A stretch of 64,000 nucleotides of DNA from Rhizobium sp. J15 (GTDB lineage: Bacteria; Pseudomonadota; Alphaproteobacteria; Rhizobiales; Rhizobiaceae). The translations under genes were made by a program, and so were the position numbers. Shown here in pieces: positions 33,921-44,000 of this stretch (its first letter is position 1; each line of letters begins with the position of its first letter). Where the stretch lies: the NCBI RefSeq assembly GCF_002531825.1, contig NZ_NWSX01000026.1, positions 1 to 64,000 on the forward strand, read 5' to 3'. The notes below the pieces were generated by a model. It did not search any database. It was given only the letters and a program-made list of their open reading frames with translations, and was not told the DNA's origin.

Positions 33921-33950
33921 TTAGATTAAGTTACTTTGATTTGATGTCAA
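33921..33950 (-). promoter_or_regulatory. ABC-operon promoter with shared operator
   Basis: Minus strand: -35 TTGACA (33950-33945), 17-base spacer, -10 AATCTA. The spacer and -10 lie within a 22-base near-palindrome (33942-33921, AAATCAAAGTAACTTAATC...), which is identical at 21 of 22 positions to 40861-40882 before the alpha-mannosidase. A repressor bound here would block RNA polymerase. The remainder of the 351-base gap (to 34195) has no supported gene; it may hold the promoter of the divergent dehydrogenase. Confidence 0.75.
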
Positions 33951-34195
33951 GCCAGAGCTTTGGGAGGATCGAGATGCTGGCGACATTCAACAGCAGCTAG
34001 CGCGCTGCCGGCGAAAATCGAGTCGACTTCGCGAGGTCATGCGCCGGATCGAGGTGATGGAGCGTCCATCGGACGCGCGGCGCATCCACCCCGCAATTTT
34101 CCCGAGGAAGAGCCCGAGCGATCGCGGATGGCCGCGACCGCAAGCGGCGGTTTTTGCCCGGCGGCAGCCGGATACCCAACTCTGTGGAGGAGAAG

Positions 34196-35242
34196 ATGCG
34201 TTTACTCATTCTCGGCACCGGCGGCATGGCCAACCAGCATGCGGCGCGCTTCAAGGCGATCGAAGGCGTCAGCGTCGTCGGCGGCGTCGATGTCGTTCCG
34301 GAGCGGCTGGCGGCCTTCTGCACCGAACACGGCATCGCCAATCATTTCCTATCGCTCGAGGACGCGCTCGCCTGGGGCGAGTTCGATGCGGTCGCCAATG
34401 TCACGCCCGACAGCATCCACCACCCCACGACGCTGCAGGCAATCGCCGCCGGCAAGCATGTCTTCTGCGAAAAACCGCTTGCCACCGATGCGGCGAAAGC
34501 CATGGAGATGACCGAGGCGATCGAGCGGGCGGGCAAGGTCGGCATGGTCAATTTCACCTACCGCAACTCGCCGGCGCTGCAGAAGGGCCGGCAGATGGTG
34601 CTCGCCGGCGAGATCGGCGCGGTGCGCCATGTCGAGGCGTCGCATCTGCAAAGCTGGCTGGTCGGCCGCCACTGGGGCGATTGGAAGAGCGAGAGCAAAT
34701 GGCTGTGGCGGCTCAGCAAAAAGCACGGCTCGAACGGCGCGCTCGGCGATATCGGCATCCATATCGTCGATTTCGCCTCCTACGGCTCCGGCCTCGACGT
34801 CGCCCATGTCTTCGCCCGGCTGAAGACCTTCGACAAGGCGCCCGGCCACAAGATCGGCGAGTATGATCTCGACGCCAATGACAGCTTCACCATGAATGTC
34901 GATTTCACCAATGGCGCGATCGGCACGATCCAGGCGACGCGCACCGCCGCCGGCCAGATGGACCAGCTGCGCCTCAGGGTCTATGGCGAAACCGGCTCGG
35001 TCGAGATGATCTACGATACCGGCAAATCGACGCTGCGCGCCTGCCTCGGCGAGGACGTGCACACCGCCACCTGGCGCGACGTGTCCTTCGATCCCGTCGA
35101 GAGCAACTACCAGCGTTTCGTCCAGGCGGTGCGGGCGGGCAAGACCCAGGAACCATCCTTCCGGCGCGCGGCGAATATCCAGAAGGTGCTCGACAAGGCG
35201 CTCACCTCCGACCTCAGCCACAAGGACGAGGCGCTTGGTTAG
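34196..35242 (+). CDS. Gfo/Idh/MocA family oxidoreductase
   Basis: 348 residues from ATG 34196 (MRLLILGTGGMANQHAARF), with GGAGGAG upstream. N-terminal Rossmann fold (GTGGMA), the family motif FCEKPLATDAAKAMEM with the catalytic Lys, and a C-terminal alpha/beta domain with GALGDIGIHIVDFASY, whose Asp/His pair is typical of sugar and inositol dehydrogenases. NAD(P)-dependent oxidation of a sugar taken up by the divergent ABC system is likely; exact substrate unknown. Confidence 0.92.
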   Translation: MRLLILGTGGMANQHAARFKAIEGVSVVGGVDVVPERLAAFCTEHGIANHFLSLEDALAWGEFDAVANVTPDSIHHPTTLQAIAAGKHVFCEKPLATDAAKAMEMTEAIERAGKVGMVNFTYRNSPALQKGRQMVLAGEIGAVRHVEASHLQSWLVGRHWGDWKSESKWLWRLSKKHGSNGALGDIGIHIVDFASYGSGLDVAHVFARLKTFDKAPGHKIGEYDLDANDSFTMNVDFTNGAIGTIQATRTAAGQMDQLRLRVYGETGSVEMIYDTGKSTLRACLGEDVHTATWRDVSFDPVESNYQRFVQAVRAGKTQEPSFRRAANIQKVLDKALTSDLSHKDEALG

Positions 35243-35254
35243 GCATGTCGCGCT

Positions 35255-36394
35255 TTAGGCCGAAGCCGGCGGCAGCAGCAGCGTGTTGAGGAAGGGCAGC
35301 AGCGCCGCGCCGAGCGCCACGCCGCCGCCGCTGAAGCTGGCCGGCCGCATCGGCGAAATCCATGGCGTGATGATGGGCCGCGTCGAGGTATCGCGCCGCT
35401 CGATGGAAAGCTGGTGGATCAGCGCCTCGATCACGCCCTGCGGCAGGTCTCCGCCGATCATGACGGTGCTCGGGGCGAAGAAGCCGGCCATGGCGATGAT
35501 CGGATCGAGCAGATGGCCGGCGGCCTCGCGGATCCATTGCGACAGCAAGGGACAGGAGAATTCCTCGCCTTTGAGCAGCCGGGCGAAATCCTCCTCGCCG
35601 ATGCGCGCTTGCAGCGATCCGAAGCCGACGACGGTATTGAGCTGGACATTGTCGGGCCCGGTCAGCATTTCGCCGATGCTGCCCGCCCGTCCATGCACGC
35701 CGGAATAGGGGACGCCGCGGATGAGGAAGCCCGCCTGCACGTCGTCGTCGATGATGATCATCGCCAGCCCGCCCTCCGGCATGGCGCTGCCGATGGTGCG
35801 TTCGGCAAGGAGGCTCGCCGTGCATTCGTTCTCGACATAGGGCCGCGCGATCGTCGAGATCGCGGCGATGGCGTCGCTCTCAGCCTCCGTCCAGTCGTTG
35901 GCGGCGATGCCGAGCCCGATGACCGGCAGGCCGGCATGCCGGTCGACCATGTCTCGGGCGGCTGCATGCACCAGCCTGACCTTGTCTGACGGCTCGACGT
36001 CGAAATAGGCCCGGTCATGCACCTGGCCGCTCAGATCGATCAGCACGATCTCGCCGCGCCGCTGGCGAAGCTTGACCCCGACCGAAAAAGCGCCCTCCGG
36101 CCGCAGCGCGAATTCCGTCGCCGTGGCGCCGCCGCCAAGCCCGTTGCGCCGGTTCGAGGTGACGAGCTTCTCCTCCGCCAGCCGCCGCAGAATATTGGTG
36201 ATGCCGGGCCCGGTCAGCCCGCTATGCCGCCCGAGCTCGGTGCGCGTCAGCGGCCCATGTCGGCGGATCGCTTCCAGGATGACGCGAATGTTCCGATCGG
36301 CGATCTCGCCCGACCTCAACCCCACCGTTTTGGCGCGCCCGGCGCCCACCTCCTGGGTATGAAGCCGACGCGGCCCTGACCGAAGATACCGCAT
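35255..36394 (-). CDS. ROK family transcriptional regulator
   Basis: 379 residues. HTH region NIRVILEAIRRHGPLTRTELGRHSGLTGPGITNILRRLAEEKLV at about 35-78, then a ROK domain (GIAANDW, ENECTASLLAER, GVHGRAGSIGEML). No zinc-binding cysteines visible. Convergent with the dehydrogenase, 12 bases apart. Before insertion of the SIR2 gene it would have been the direct neighbour of the alpha-mannosidase, making it a candidate regulator of both operators. Confidence 0.9.
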   Translation of the reverse strand: MRYLRSGPRRLHTQEVGAGRAKTVGLRSGEIADRNIRVILEAIRRHGPLTRTELGRHSGLTGPGITNILRRLAEEKLVTSNRRNGLGGGATATEFALRPEGAFSVGVKLRQRRGEIVLIDLSGQVHDRAYFDVEPSDKVRLVHAAARDMVDRHAGLPVIGLGIAANDWTEAESDAIAAISTIARPYVENECTASLLAERTIGSAMPEGGLAMIIIDDDVQAGFLIRGVPYSGVHGRAGSIGEMLTGPDNVQLNTVVGFGSLQARIGEEDFARLLKGEEFSCPLLSQWIREAAGHLLDPIIAMAGFFAPSTVMIGGDLPQGVIEALIHQLSIERRDTSTRPIITPWISPMRPASFSGGGVALGAALLPFLNTLLLPPASA

Positions 36395-36723
36395 GACCGT
36401 CTTTCCTAGAGCAACATGATTTCTTTATCGCACCCGCAGTCGATGTCATCAAAGACCTTCGAAGCTGCCTTGTAAGTTATTGTTACTAGCATGAAAATTG
36501 TTCGGTTTGCTTCCACATTTCACATGCGCGGTTTCTTCTTGTGCATTTTTTGCAATCGGAAATTACACAGGAAATCAAATCGAACGGATTATATACTCTC
36601 CCCCGAGGCGAGCGAGCCGTCGCTTTTCGCTGAAGGAGCTTCCAAAAAAAGTCCGTGCAAAAAATCTTCAATTTCCCTCTAACGTTGTCTCAAGGTCGCG
36701 CCGAATCTTAGAGAGGGGAATCC
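36395..36723. other. AT-richer spacer upstream of the SIR2 gene
   Basis: 329 bases with visibly lower GC than the flanks. Short open frames exist on both strands but none has a ribosome-binding site or recognisable product. A TATACT hexamer near 36590 could be a -10 for the SIR2 gene, without a convincing -35. I found no direct repeats or integrase site marking an insertion end. Confidence 0.5.
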
Positions 36724-39700
36724 TTGCAGTTTATTTCTAACGGACCGGATGTTCCCGACAGGCTTCTGCAAGCTCATGAAGATGGTCAGGTCGTATTCTT
36801 CTGCGGTGCCGGGATTTCATATCCAGCCGAACTTCCTGGCTTCAGTGGACTTGTGAAATCGCTCTACGACGCTTTGGGCGAGGAGCCGACTCGTGTTGAA
36901 AAACTTGCGATAGATAATAAAAACTACGATACGGCGATCGGCCTTCTGGAAAATCGTATTGTCGGCCATCGTCAGTCAGTTCGCCGTGCTATCGCGGAAA
37001 TTCTCACACCGAATCTTAGTAGACAGAATGCGACGACGACACACGAAGCGTTGCTTACCCTCAGCCAATCTGACGACAGGGTTCGACTCATTACCACTAA
37101 CTTCGATCGGCTTTTCGTAGAAGCAATGAAACGCATGCAGGTCGATTATCAATCCTACTGTGCGCCCCTGTTGCCCATTCCCAAGAAAAGAAAATGGGAC
37201 GGTCTGGTCTATCTACATGGTCTGCTCCCTGAAACGCAGGTGCCGAGCGAACTTGAGAGGCTGGTGGTTTCCAGCGGCGATTTTGGTCTTGCGTATCTCA
37301 CCGAACGCTGGGCTGCTCGTTTCGTCGGCGAGTTGCTTCGCGGCTATACGGTCTGCTTCGTTGGGTATAGCATCGACGATCCTGTGTTGCGGTACATGAT
37401 GGATGCCCTAGCGGCCGACCGATTATTGGGAGAAAAGGCGCCAGATGCTTATGCGTTTGGTGGCTACTCTCGTGGCGCAGAAGCTCAAGTTGCCGACGAA
37501 TGGACCGCGAAAAATGTGACGCCGATTCTCTACAGCGACGCCAACCGGCATTCGCTGTTACACAAGACGCTGCGTGAATGGGCCGACAGCTACCGAGATG
37601 GGATTCGCGCCAAAGAAGCCATCGTTATGCGGCACGGACGATTGAGGCCGCAGGGTAGTACCAAACAAGATAACTTCGTCGGAAGAATGCTGTGGGCTCT
37701 AAGCGATAAATCGGGGTTGCCTGCCAAAGCATTTGCAGAACTGGACCCCAGCCCGCCGATCGATTGGCTGGATGAATTCGGTAGACCCGCTTTCAACCAC
37801 CACGATCTTGTCAGGTTCCAAGTTACGCCTGAAGCAGAGTTCGACAAGAAGCTGAGCTTCAGTCTACTGGAGCGCCCTTGGCCCTATTCAACGTCATCTT
37901 GGATGAGGCTCGCCTTCCGAAGGCAAACTTCCTCAGGCTACCCTGACGCGGTGATGCGGCAACTTGCGCGCTGGCTTCTGAAGCACTTGGATGACCCTCG
38001 GATGTTGCTGTGGGTGGCGCGCAATGGTGGGCTAATTCCTGACCATTTCGGTTTCATAATTTTAGACAGGTTGAGCTCCGAACCGGTAATTTCGCCGAGG
38101 ATGGAGGCCTTTTGGCGCCTCGCCTTGAGCGGGCGGCTGCATGAGTCTTGGCAGTCATTCGATTTTTATAATTGGTCGGAAGAGTTGCGGCGGGAGCGTC
38201 GGCTCACGCCGTTGCTTCGGATCAGACTGCGTGAATTGTTGGCGCCGAGAGTTCGTATTGCTGAAGGGTATCGTTACGATGAGGATCTCGATGCCGACGG
38301 AGAGGCGAGGATTGACTGGCAATTAACCCTCAATGGCACAAATGGCGCATCGGCGCTTCGTGACATCTTCAAAAGCGAAGTGTGGAAGAATGCGTTGGCC
38401 GACCTGATGTCCGACGCAACAGATATTCTACGAGAAGCAATGGATATTGCGTTCTCCATTGGCAAAGACAATTCGATCGAAACTAGCACATATGTGCAAC
38501 ATCCATCGATCGCTCCGCATCCTCAAAATAGGACTTTTCGGGATTGGACCGTTCTCATAGATTTCGCTCGTGACGCATGGCTTGCAACAGCGGAAGATAC
38601 GCCAAAACGCGCGCAATTAGAATTTCAGCGTTGGGCGGAAATTGGACATCCTATTTTCCGACGCCTTCAACTTTACGCCTTAGCGCAGCATCTTGAGTTA
38701 TTCGGGGCCGATCAGGCAGTTGAGTTCCTTTTGTTGGAAGGAGGACGGTGGCTGTGGTCAGTTGAGACCCAACGCGAAGCCCTGCAGTTGATCGAGGTAC
38801 TTGCAAGTCAGCTGAGCGTTCACAGTGCGGAACTGCTGCAAAGCGCGATCCTTGAACGACAAGTGAAACCCGATGCGCTCGATCCAGAACTTGCGGCTCG
38901 TCGCGTTGACCGAGAGGTCTGGCGGCGCCTCGTTCTTTATCGCCAAAGCGGAGGAGTACCTTCTGCGGATGCGGAAGCCAGATTGGCCGAAATAGCTGAA
39001 AGGCATCCAAAGTGGGGACAGGTGGCAGAACGTGATCAATTCCCAGTCTATATGGAGGCGGGGAATGTTCATCACTCTTATGAAGTGGCTCCGGTACCTC
39101 GGCGAGAATACACAGAGTGGATTCGCCAAAATAGAGAGACCGATGATTTCGAGCAAGGTGACAACTTTCCTGAGCGTTGCCGCCTCGACTTTCCACGAAC
39201 CGTCATCGCGTTATTGGATCTCGCGAGGCAAGGCGATTGGGTCATAAACCGCTGGCGACAAGCGTTGAATGCTTGGTCAACTGACACACATGCTGAGCGC
39301 TCGTGGCGCTGTGTCGGCCAGGCGATTGAAGACGCGCCGGATCAAGTGATTGCCGACTTGTCGTATGCATTAAGTGGATGGGTGCAAGAATGCGGCAAGT
39401 TTGCTGCTTCGTATAAGGGTAACTATATTCACCTGGCGTCCCGGATTTTGGACCAGAATGTAGGTCGTGACGCCGACGAGCTAGACGGTTCAATTCTGAC
39501 GGCTGCTTTAAATCATCCGGTCGGCCAAGTAGCTGACGGTCTCTTGAAGTTTTGGTATTCGCGTGAATTGAATGACGGTCAACGGCTGCCGCCTGATCTT
39601 GCCGACGTATTCACTCGAATATGTAATCTCGAAATCCTGAGCTTCGCTTATGGGCGCTTATTTCTCTGCTCGAATGCGATTTCTCTATTTCGTGTTGATG

Positions 39701-40425
39701 AGGATTGGACGACCGAATGGTTGCTGGGACTCTTTGATTGGGAAAGGTCAGAGTATGAAGCGACTATTGCGTGGTCGGGTTTCCTCTGGTCGCCGCGTCT
39801 GTACTGGCCCCTCCTTCGGAGGCTGAAATCAGAGTTTTTATTCACCGCTAAGCATTACTCGAAACTTGGAGAGCTGTCGGAGCAATACGCGGGTTTGCTG
39901 ACGTTCGCTGCTTTGGATTCTGGAGAGGGATTTACTAAGACCGATTTTGCGAACGCGACCAAATGCCTGCCTGAAGATGGCTTAGTTCAGGCACTCCAAA
40001 CAGTTACAGATGGTTTGGAAAGCTCTGGGGGGAAAAGCAGTGACTTTTGGGACAATAGAGTGAAGCCGTACTTTAGGTATGTGTGGCCCAAGAGTGAAGA
40101 ACTCCGTACTCCGAAAGTAGCAGGCGCGATCGCGACACTCATCGTCGCCGCGAACGAGAGGTTTAAGGATGCGCTGGATTTATTAGAAGACTGGCTGTTT
40201 CCCACAGAGCACGCTGATTTTGCTATACATCAGCTTGATCGAACAGATCTTACAGGAAGATTTCCGGAAGTAGCTCTACGCTTTTTGCATGCGGTGGTGG
40301 ATCGCTCGTCGATATGGAGCACACCCGCAATTTCTCATTGCCTTGACAAAATACTTCAAGCCGATCAATCACTCATCGAAGATAAGCGAATGAAAAATCT
40401 ACTGCATTTACTGCAACGTGCGTGA
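36724..40425 (+). CDS. SIR2-domain anti-phage protein, Dsr1-like
   Basis: 1233 residues, started by a TTG with GAGAGGGGA six bases upstream. The N-terminal ~290 residues are a SIR2-like NAD-binding domain: FFCGAGIS (28-32), LITTNFDRLF with Asn126, YLHG with His165, and FVGYSIDDPVLRYMM (212-226). Asn and His match the NADase catalytic pair of defence sirtuins. The remaining ~940 residues are helical without a known enzyme motif and end in a region like DUF4020. Known Dsr proteins sense phage components and kill the host by NAD depletion. Codon use and base composition are AT-richer than all neighbours, and the gene splits a sugar-use regulon: signs of transfer. Assignment to Dsr1 rather than another SIR2 effector is by memory of domain layout. 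Confidence 0.8.
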   Translation: MQFISNGPDVPDRLLQAHEDGQVVFFCGAGISYPAELPGFSGLVKSLYDALGEEPTRVEKLAIDNKNYDTAIGLLENRIVGHRQSVRRAIAEILTPNLSRQNATTTHEALLTLSQSDDRVRLITTNFDRLFVEAMKRMQVDYQSYCAPLLPIPKKRKWDGLVYLHGLLPETQVPSELERLVVSSGDFGLAYLTERWAARFVGELLRGYTVCFVGYSIDDPVLRYMMDALAADRLLGEKAPDAYAFGGYSRGAEAQVADEWTAKNVTPILYSDANRHSLLHKTLREWADSYRDGIRAKEAIVMRHGRLRPQGSTKQDNFVGRMLWALSDKSGLPAKAFAELDPSPPIDWLDEFGRPAFNHHDLVRFQVTPEAEFDKKLSFSLLERPWPYSTSSWMRLAFRRQTSSGYPDAVMRQLARWLLKHLDDPRMLLWVARNGGLIPDHFGFIILDRLSSEPVISPRMEAFWRLALSGRLHESWQSFDFYNWSEELRRERRLTPLLRIRLRELLAPRVRIAEGYRYDEDLDADGEARIDWQLTLNGTNGASALRDIFKSEVWKNALADLMSDATDILREAMDIAFSIGKDNSIETSTYVQHPSIAPHPQNRTFRDWTVLIDFARDAWLATAEDTPKRAQLEFQRWAEIGHPIFRRLQLYALAQHLELFGADQAVEFLLLEGGRWLWSVETQREALQLIEVLASQLSVHSAELLQSAILERQVKPDALDPELAARRVDREVWRRLVLYRQSGGVPSADAEARLAEIAERHPKWGQVAERDQFPVYMEAGNVHHSYEVAPVPRREYTEWIRQNRETDDFEQGDNFPERCRLDFPRTVIALLDLARQGDWVINRWRQALNAWSTDTHAERSWRCVGQAIEDAPDQVIADLSYALSGWVQECGKFAASYKGNYIHLASRILDQNVGRDADELDGSILTAALNHPVGQVADGLLKFWYSRELNDGQRLPPDLADVFTRICNLEILSFAYGRLFLCSNAISLFRVDEDWTTEWLLGLFDWERSEYEATIAWSGFLWSPRLYWPLLRRLKSEFLFTAKHYSKLGELSEQYAGLLTFAALDSGEGFTKTDFANATKCLPEDGLVQALQTVTDGLESSGGKSSDFWDNRVKPYFRYVWPKSEELRTPKVAGAIATLIVAANERFKDALDLLEDWLFPTEHADFAIHQLDRTDLTGRFPEVALRFLHAVVDRSSIWSTPAISHCLDKILQADQSLIEDKRMKNLLHLLQRA

Positions 40426-40471
40426 GTCCCTAGTCTCAATGAGAAGAGATTGGTACGGCAATTGATCGTAC

Positions 40472-40657
40472 CTAATAGCTGCAAGGGCGATCGTTGCCGA
40501 AGCCGTCGCGGCAGGCAGGTCTGAGGCCATAGTCGACGCTGCTGTATCCGACCGAGCCGGTTTGGACCGAATCGGTCGAACTCGTCGTGCAGGCAGAGGA
40601 TACGGCAACCGCGACGATGGCTGCCATCGCAGCCAGTAATTTGCGAATTTGAAACAT
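40472..40657 (-). CDS. Small lipoprotein
   Basis: 61 residues from ATG 40657 with GGGAGGATGGG directly upstream. Signal sequence MFQIRKLLAAMAAIVAVAVS followed by a lipobox-like VSSAC, so Cys23 would carry lipid. The mature 38 residues (TTSSTDSVQTGS..., ending CRDGFGNDRPCSY) have three cysteines in all. GC-rich again, so it belongs to the host backbone beyond the SIR2 insert. Function unknown. Confidence 0.75.
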   Translation of the reverse strand: MFQIRKLLAAMAAIVAVAVSSACTTSSTDSVQTGSVGYSSVDYGLRPACRDGFGNDRPCSY

Positions 40658-40852
40658 CCCATCCTCCCATCGCTGGCCGAGGGCCAGCGCCTTTGATGTG
40701 ATTGCCAGGCAGATAGGCCGATACCGTGCTCGGTAAACTGCTGCCTCCGATCAAGATTGCGTTATTCTCTGAACGTCCTGTAGCCGGGGAACGTCCTGCA
40801 GCCGGCCGATGACGAAACGATGGGCTGTCTTCACAATGACCCTCCTGCGCAC

Positions 40853-40882
40853 TTGACTGCAAATCAAAGTTACTTAATCTAA
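40853..40882 (+). promoter_or_regulatory. Alpha-mannosidase promoter with shared operator
   Basis: -35 TTGACT at 40853-40858 is followed after two bases by the 22-base element AAATCAAAGTTACTTAATC..., which covers the spacer and -10 exactly as at 33921-33950. The element is a near-palindrome around AAGTnACTT. The rest of the 345-base gap (40658-41002) includes a tandem 'gaacgtcctgnagccgg' repeat at about 40777-40812 and no gene. Confidence 0.75.
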
Positions 40883-41002
40883 ACATCGGCGGGACCCGCT
40901 GGGAGGAGGAGCCGGCAATTGCGATCTCTGTCGCACCATCTTCATCTCCCAAAGCCATGACTCCGGATCGTTCGCCGCCGATTTTTTCAACAGGGATAGA
41001 CC

Positions 41003-44000
41003 ATGCCTCTGACCATTGCCCAACGCCTCGATCGCCTCAAAGTCCGCATTGCGGAGCTCGCGCATTGGCGGGATCGGCAGAGCAGCCCGATCGGCGGCTG
41101 GACTTTCGAGGGAGAGCCGATCGGCCATCATCAGGATTGGCCGCATCGCCAGGGCGTCGTGCATTTTGCCGCGCGCGTCGAGGCGCCGGAGGGCTGGCCG
41201 CTGGAGGATATCCGCCTGCAGCTCGATCTCGGCGGCGAGAGCCTGATCACGCTGAGCTATCCGGATGGCCAGAGCGAGACCTTCGGGCTCGACCCCTATC
41301 ATCAGGAATTTCCGGTCAGGGGCCGGCGCTTTTCGATTGCGACGGAAAGCGTCGCGCGCTTTCCCTTCGGCGAACCGAACCGGGCGCCGCGGCTCAACAA
41401 GGCCCGGCTGATCCGGCTCGACGGCCCGGCGCATAGCCTGCATCTTCTCTTGAAGCAGGTTTCCGAGGCGATCGATGTGCTCGGCGAGCATGAGGTCGTG
41501 CCGCATATGATGGATGCCGCCGAGCAGACCTTGCGCAGCCTCGACTGGCCGTCGGATACGGCGGCCTACGTCTCCCGCACCGCCGATGCCGTCATGCAGC
41601 AGAAGATCTGGGAGCTGCCGGAGCTTGCGGAAAACCCGGCAGGGCTCTCCGACGAGCAGAGCGCCTCGGCGGCTTCCGCCTTCGAAGTGCTGACGGCACG
41701 GCTGAAGGAATTGCAGAAGCGCTTCCCGCAGAATGGCGAGCTGGTGCTGACCGGCCATGCGCATATCGATCTCGCCTGGCTCTGGCCCTATCGCGAGACG
41801 CGGCGGAAGATGCGGCGCACCTTCAACACGGCGCTGTCGCTGATGGAGCGCTCGGCCGATTTCCGTTTCAACCAGTCGACCGCCCATTATTACGCACAGA
41901 TGGAAGAGGAAGACCCGGAGCTTCTCGAACGCATCAAGAAGAAGGTCGCGGAAGGCAAGTGGGAAACTGTCGGCGGCATGTGGGTGGAGCCCGATACCAA
42001 CATGCCCACAGGCGAAAGCCTCGCCCGCCAGGTGCTCTACGGCCAGCGCTATTTCGAAAAGACCTTCGGTGCGCGCCATACGGTCTGCTGGCTGCCGGAT
42101 TGCTTCGGCTTCTCCGGCGCCCTGCCGCAGATCCTCAGACAAGGCGGCATCGACAGCTTCTTCACCATCAAGGTCAATTGGAGCGAGACCAACCATATCC
42201 CCTCAGACCTTTTCTGGTGGAAGGGCCTCGACGGCAGCCAGGTGCTGACCCACACTTTCGACAATCCGATGCAGGGCTATAACGGCTTCGTGCAGGCCGA
42301 TTGCTACGTGCCGACCTGGAAGAATTTCCGCGGCAAGGTGCAGCATCACGCCTCGCTTCTCGCCGTCGGCTATGGCGACGGCGGCGGTGGCGTGACGCCC
42401 GAAATGGTGGAGCGCGAAGTGCAGCTGCGCGATTTTCCCGCCATCCCGCAGGCGCGCTGGGGCACGGTCAAGAGCTTTTATGAAGAGGCGCATCGCACCG
42501 CATCTGAGAAGAGCCTGCCCGTCTGGGACGGCGAGATCTATCTCGAACTGCACCGCGCGACGCTGACGACGCAAAGCGGCGTCAAGCGCAAGCACCGCCA
42601 CGCCGAACGCGCGCTGATCACCGCCGAAACCATCGCTTCGCTCGCGCATCTGCTGGGCGCGGAAAAGCCCAAAAGCCTGGAAGCCGATTGGCGCGTCGTG
42701 CTGAAGAACGAGTTCCACGACATCCTGCCGGGCTCGAGCATCCGCGAGGTTTATCAGGACGCGGAGCGGGAGCTCGGCGGCGTCATCGACAATGCCAAGG
42801 CCGAGCAGGCAAAGGCCTTGCAGGCATTGCAGGCCCAGCTGCCGAAAGGTAGCGTCGGCGATGCGCTCGTCGTCGTCAATCCGTCGCTTGCGCCGCGGCC
42901 CCTCAGTGCTACGCTCGCCGACGGCACCGTCGTCTCGGCCGCCGAGATCGTCGCTCCCTTGTCCATTGCGGTCTTCGACCGGCAGGCGCTGCAGCCGGCG
43001 GGCGGCCTCAAGGGAACAGCCGACCGCCTCGAAAACGATCATCTCGCCGTTGTCATCGGCAAGGACGGCGCGGTTGCAAGCCTTGTCCACAAGGCGAGCG
43101 GCCGCGAAGCGGTCGACGGTTCGGCCAACCAGCTCTGGGTCTATCCGGCCGACAAGCCGCGCAACTGGGACGCCTGGGATATCGATGCCGATTATGCCGA
43201 AAAGGCCGTCCGTCTCGAAACGCCCGAAAGCATCAGCCTCGTCGAGAGCGGCGCACACCGCGCGGCGATCCGCGTCATCCACCGCTACCGCAATTCGAGC
43301 GTCACGCAGACCTATGTGCTGACCGCCAATGCCAAGCGGCTCGACATCGAAACGACGATCGACTGGCACGACCGCCGCACCCTGCTGCGCACGCTGAACC
43401 CCGTCGATGTCAGGTCGCGCAAGGCAAGCTTCGAATGCGCCTTCGGCGTGGTCGAGCGGGCGACGCACACCAACACCTCCTGGGAACAGGCGATGTTCGA
43501 AGCCGTCGCCCACCGCTTCGTCGATATCAGCGAGCCGGGCTTCGGCGTGGCGCTGCTCAACAATGCCAAATACGGCCACAGCGCCCGCGGCAACGTGCTC
43601 GGCATGAGCCTGGTGCGCGGGTCGATCTATCCGGATCCGCTGGCCGACGAAGGCGAACAGAGCTTCACCTATGCGCTGATGCCGCATGACGGTGCCTGGC
43701 ATGACGGCGGCGTGCTGGATGAGGCGCTCGATCTCAACCAGCCGCTCGTGACCGCTGAAGCCCAGGGCCTCTCCGCCGGCACTTTCGCGCCGCTTGCCGT
43801 CTCCGGCACCCCCGTCGCCTTCTCGGGCCTCAAGCCTGCGGAAGAGGGGGACGGCCTCATCCTGCGCCTCTACGAACCCGCCGGCCGGCGCGGCCGCCTC
43901 TCCCTCGACCTGCCTTCCGGATGGAGCGCGTCGCAGCCGCTCAACATTCTCGAAGAGCCGATGGAGCGCCAGGGGCCGGCAGACATCATGCCGTTCGAAA

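Noticed and set aside
33974..33998. GGGAGGATCGAG followed by an 8-codon frame (MLATFNSS) before the Gfo/Idh/MocA gene
   Set aside because: A good ribosome-binding site but the peptide is very short and without an attenuator-like structure; probably chance or a remnant.
36486..36682. Short frames of about 60 codons on both strands before the SIR2 gene, considered as a small defence partner
   Set aside because: Neither has a ribosome-binding site, and they overlap each other on opposite strands; no support for a second component.
36395..40470. Search for insertion-sequence ends, attachment-site direct repeats or an integrase around the SIR2 gene
   Set aside because: None visible by eye; transfer is inferred only from base composition and context.
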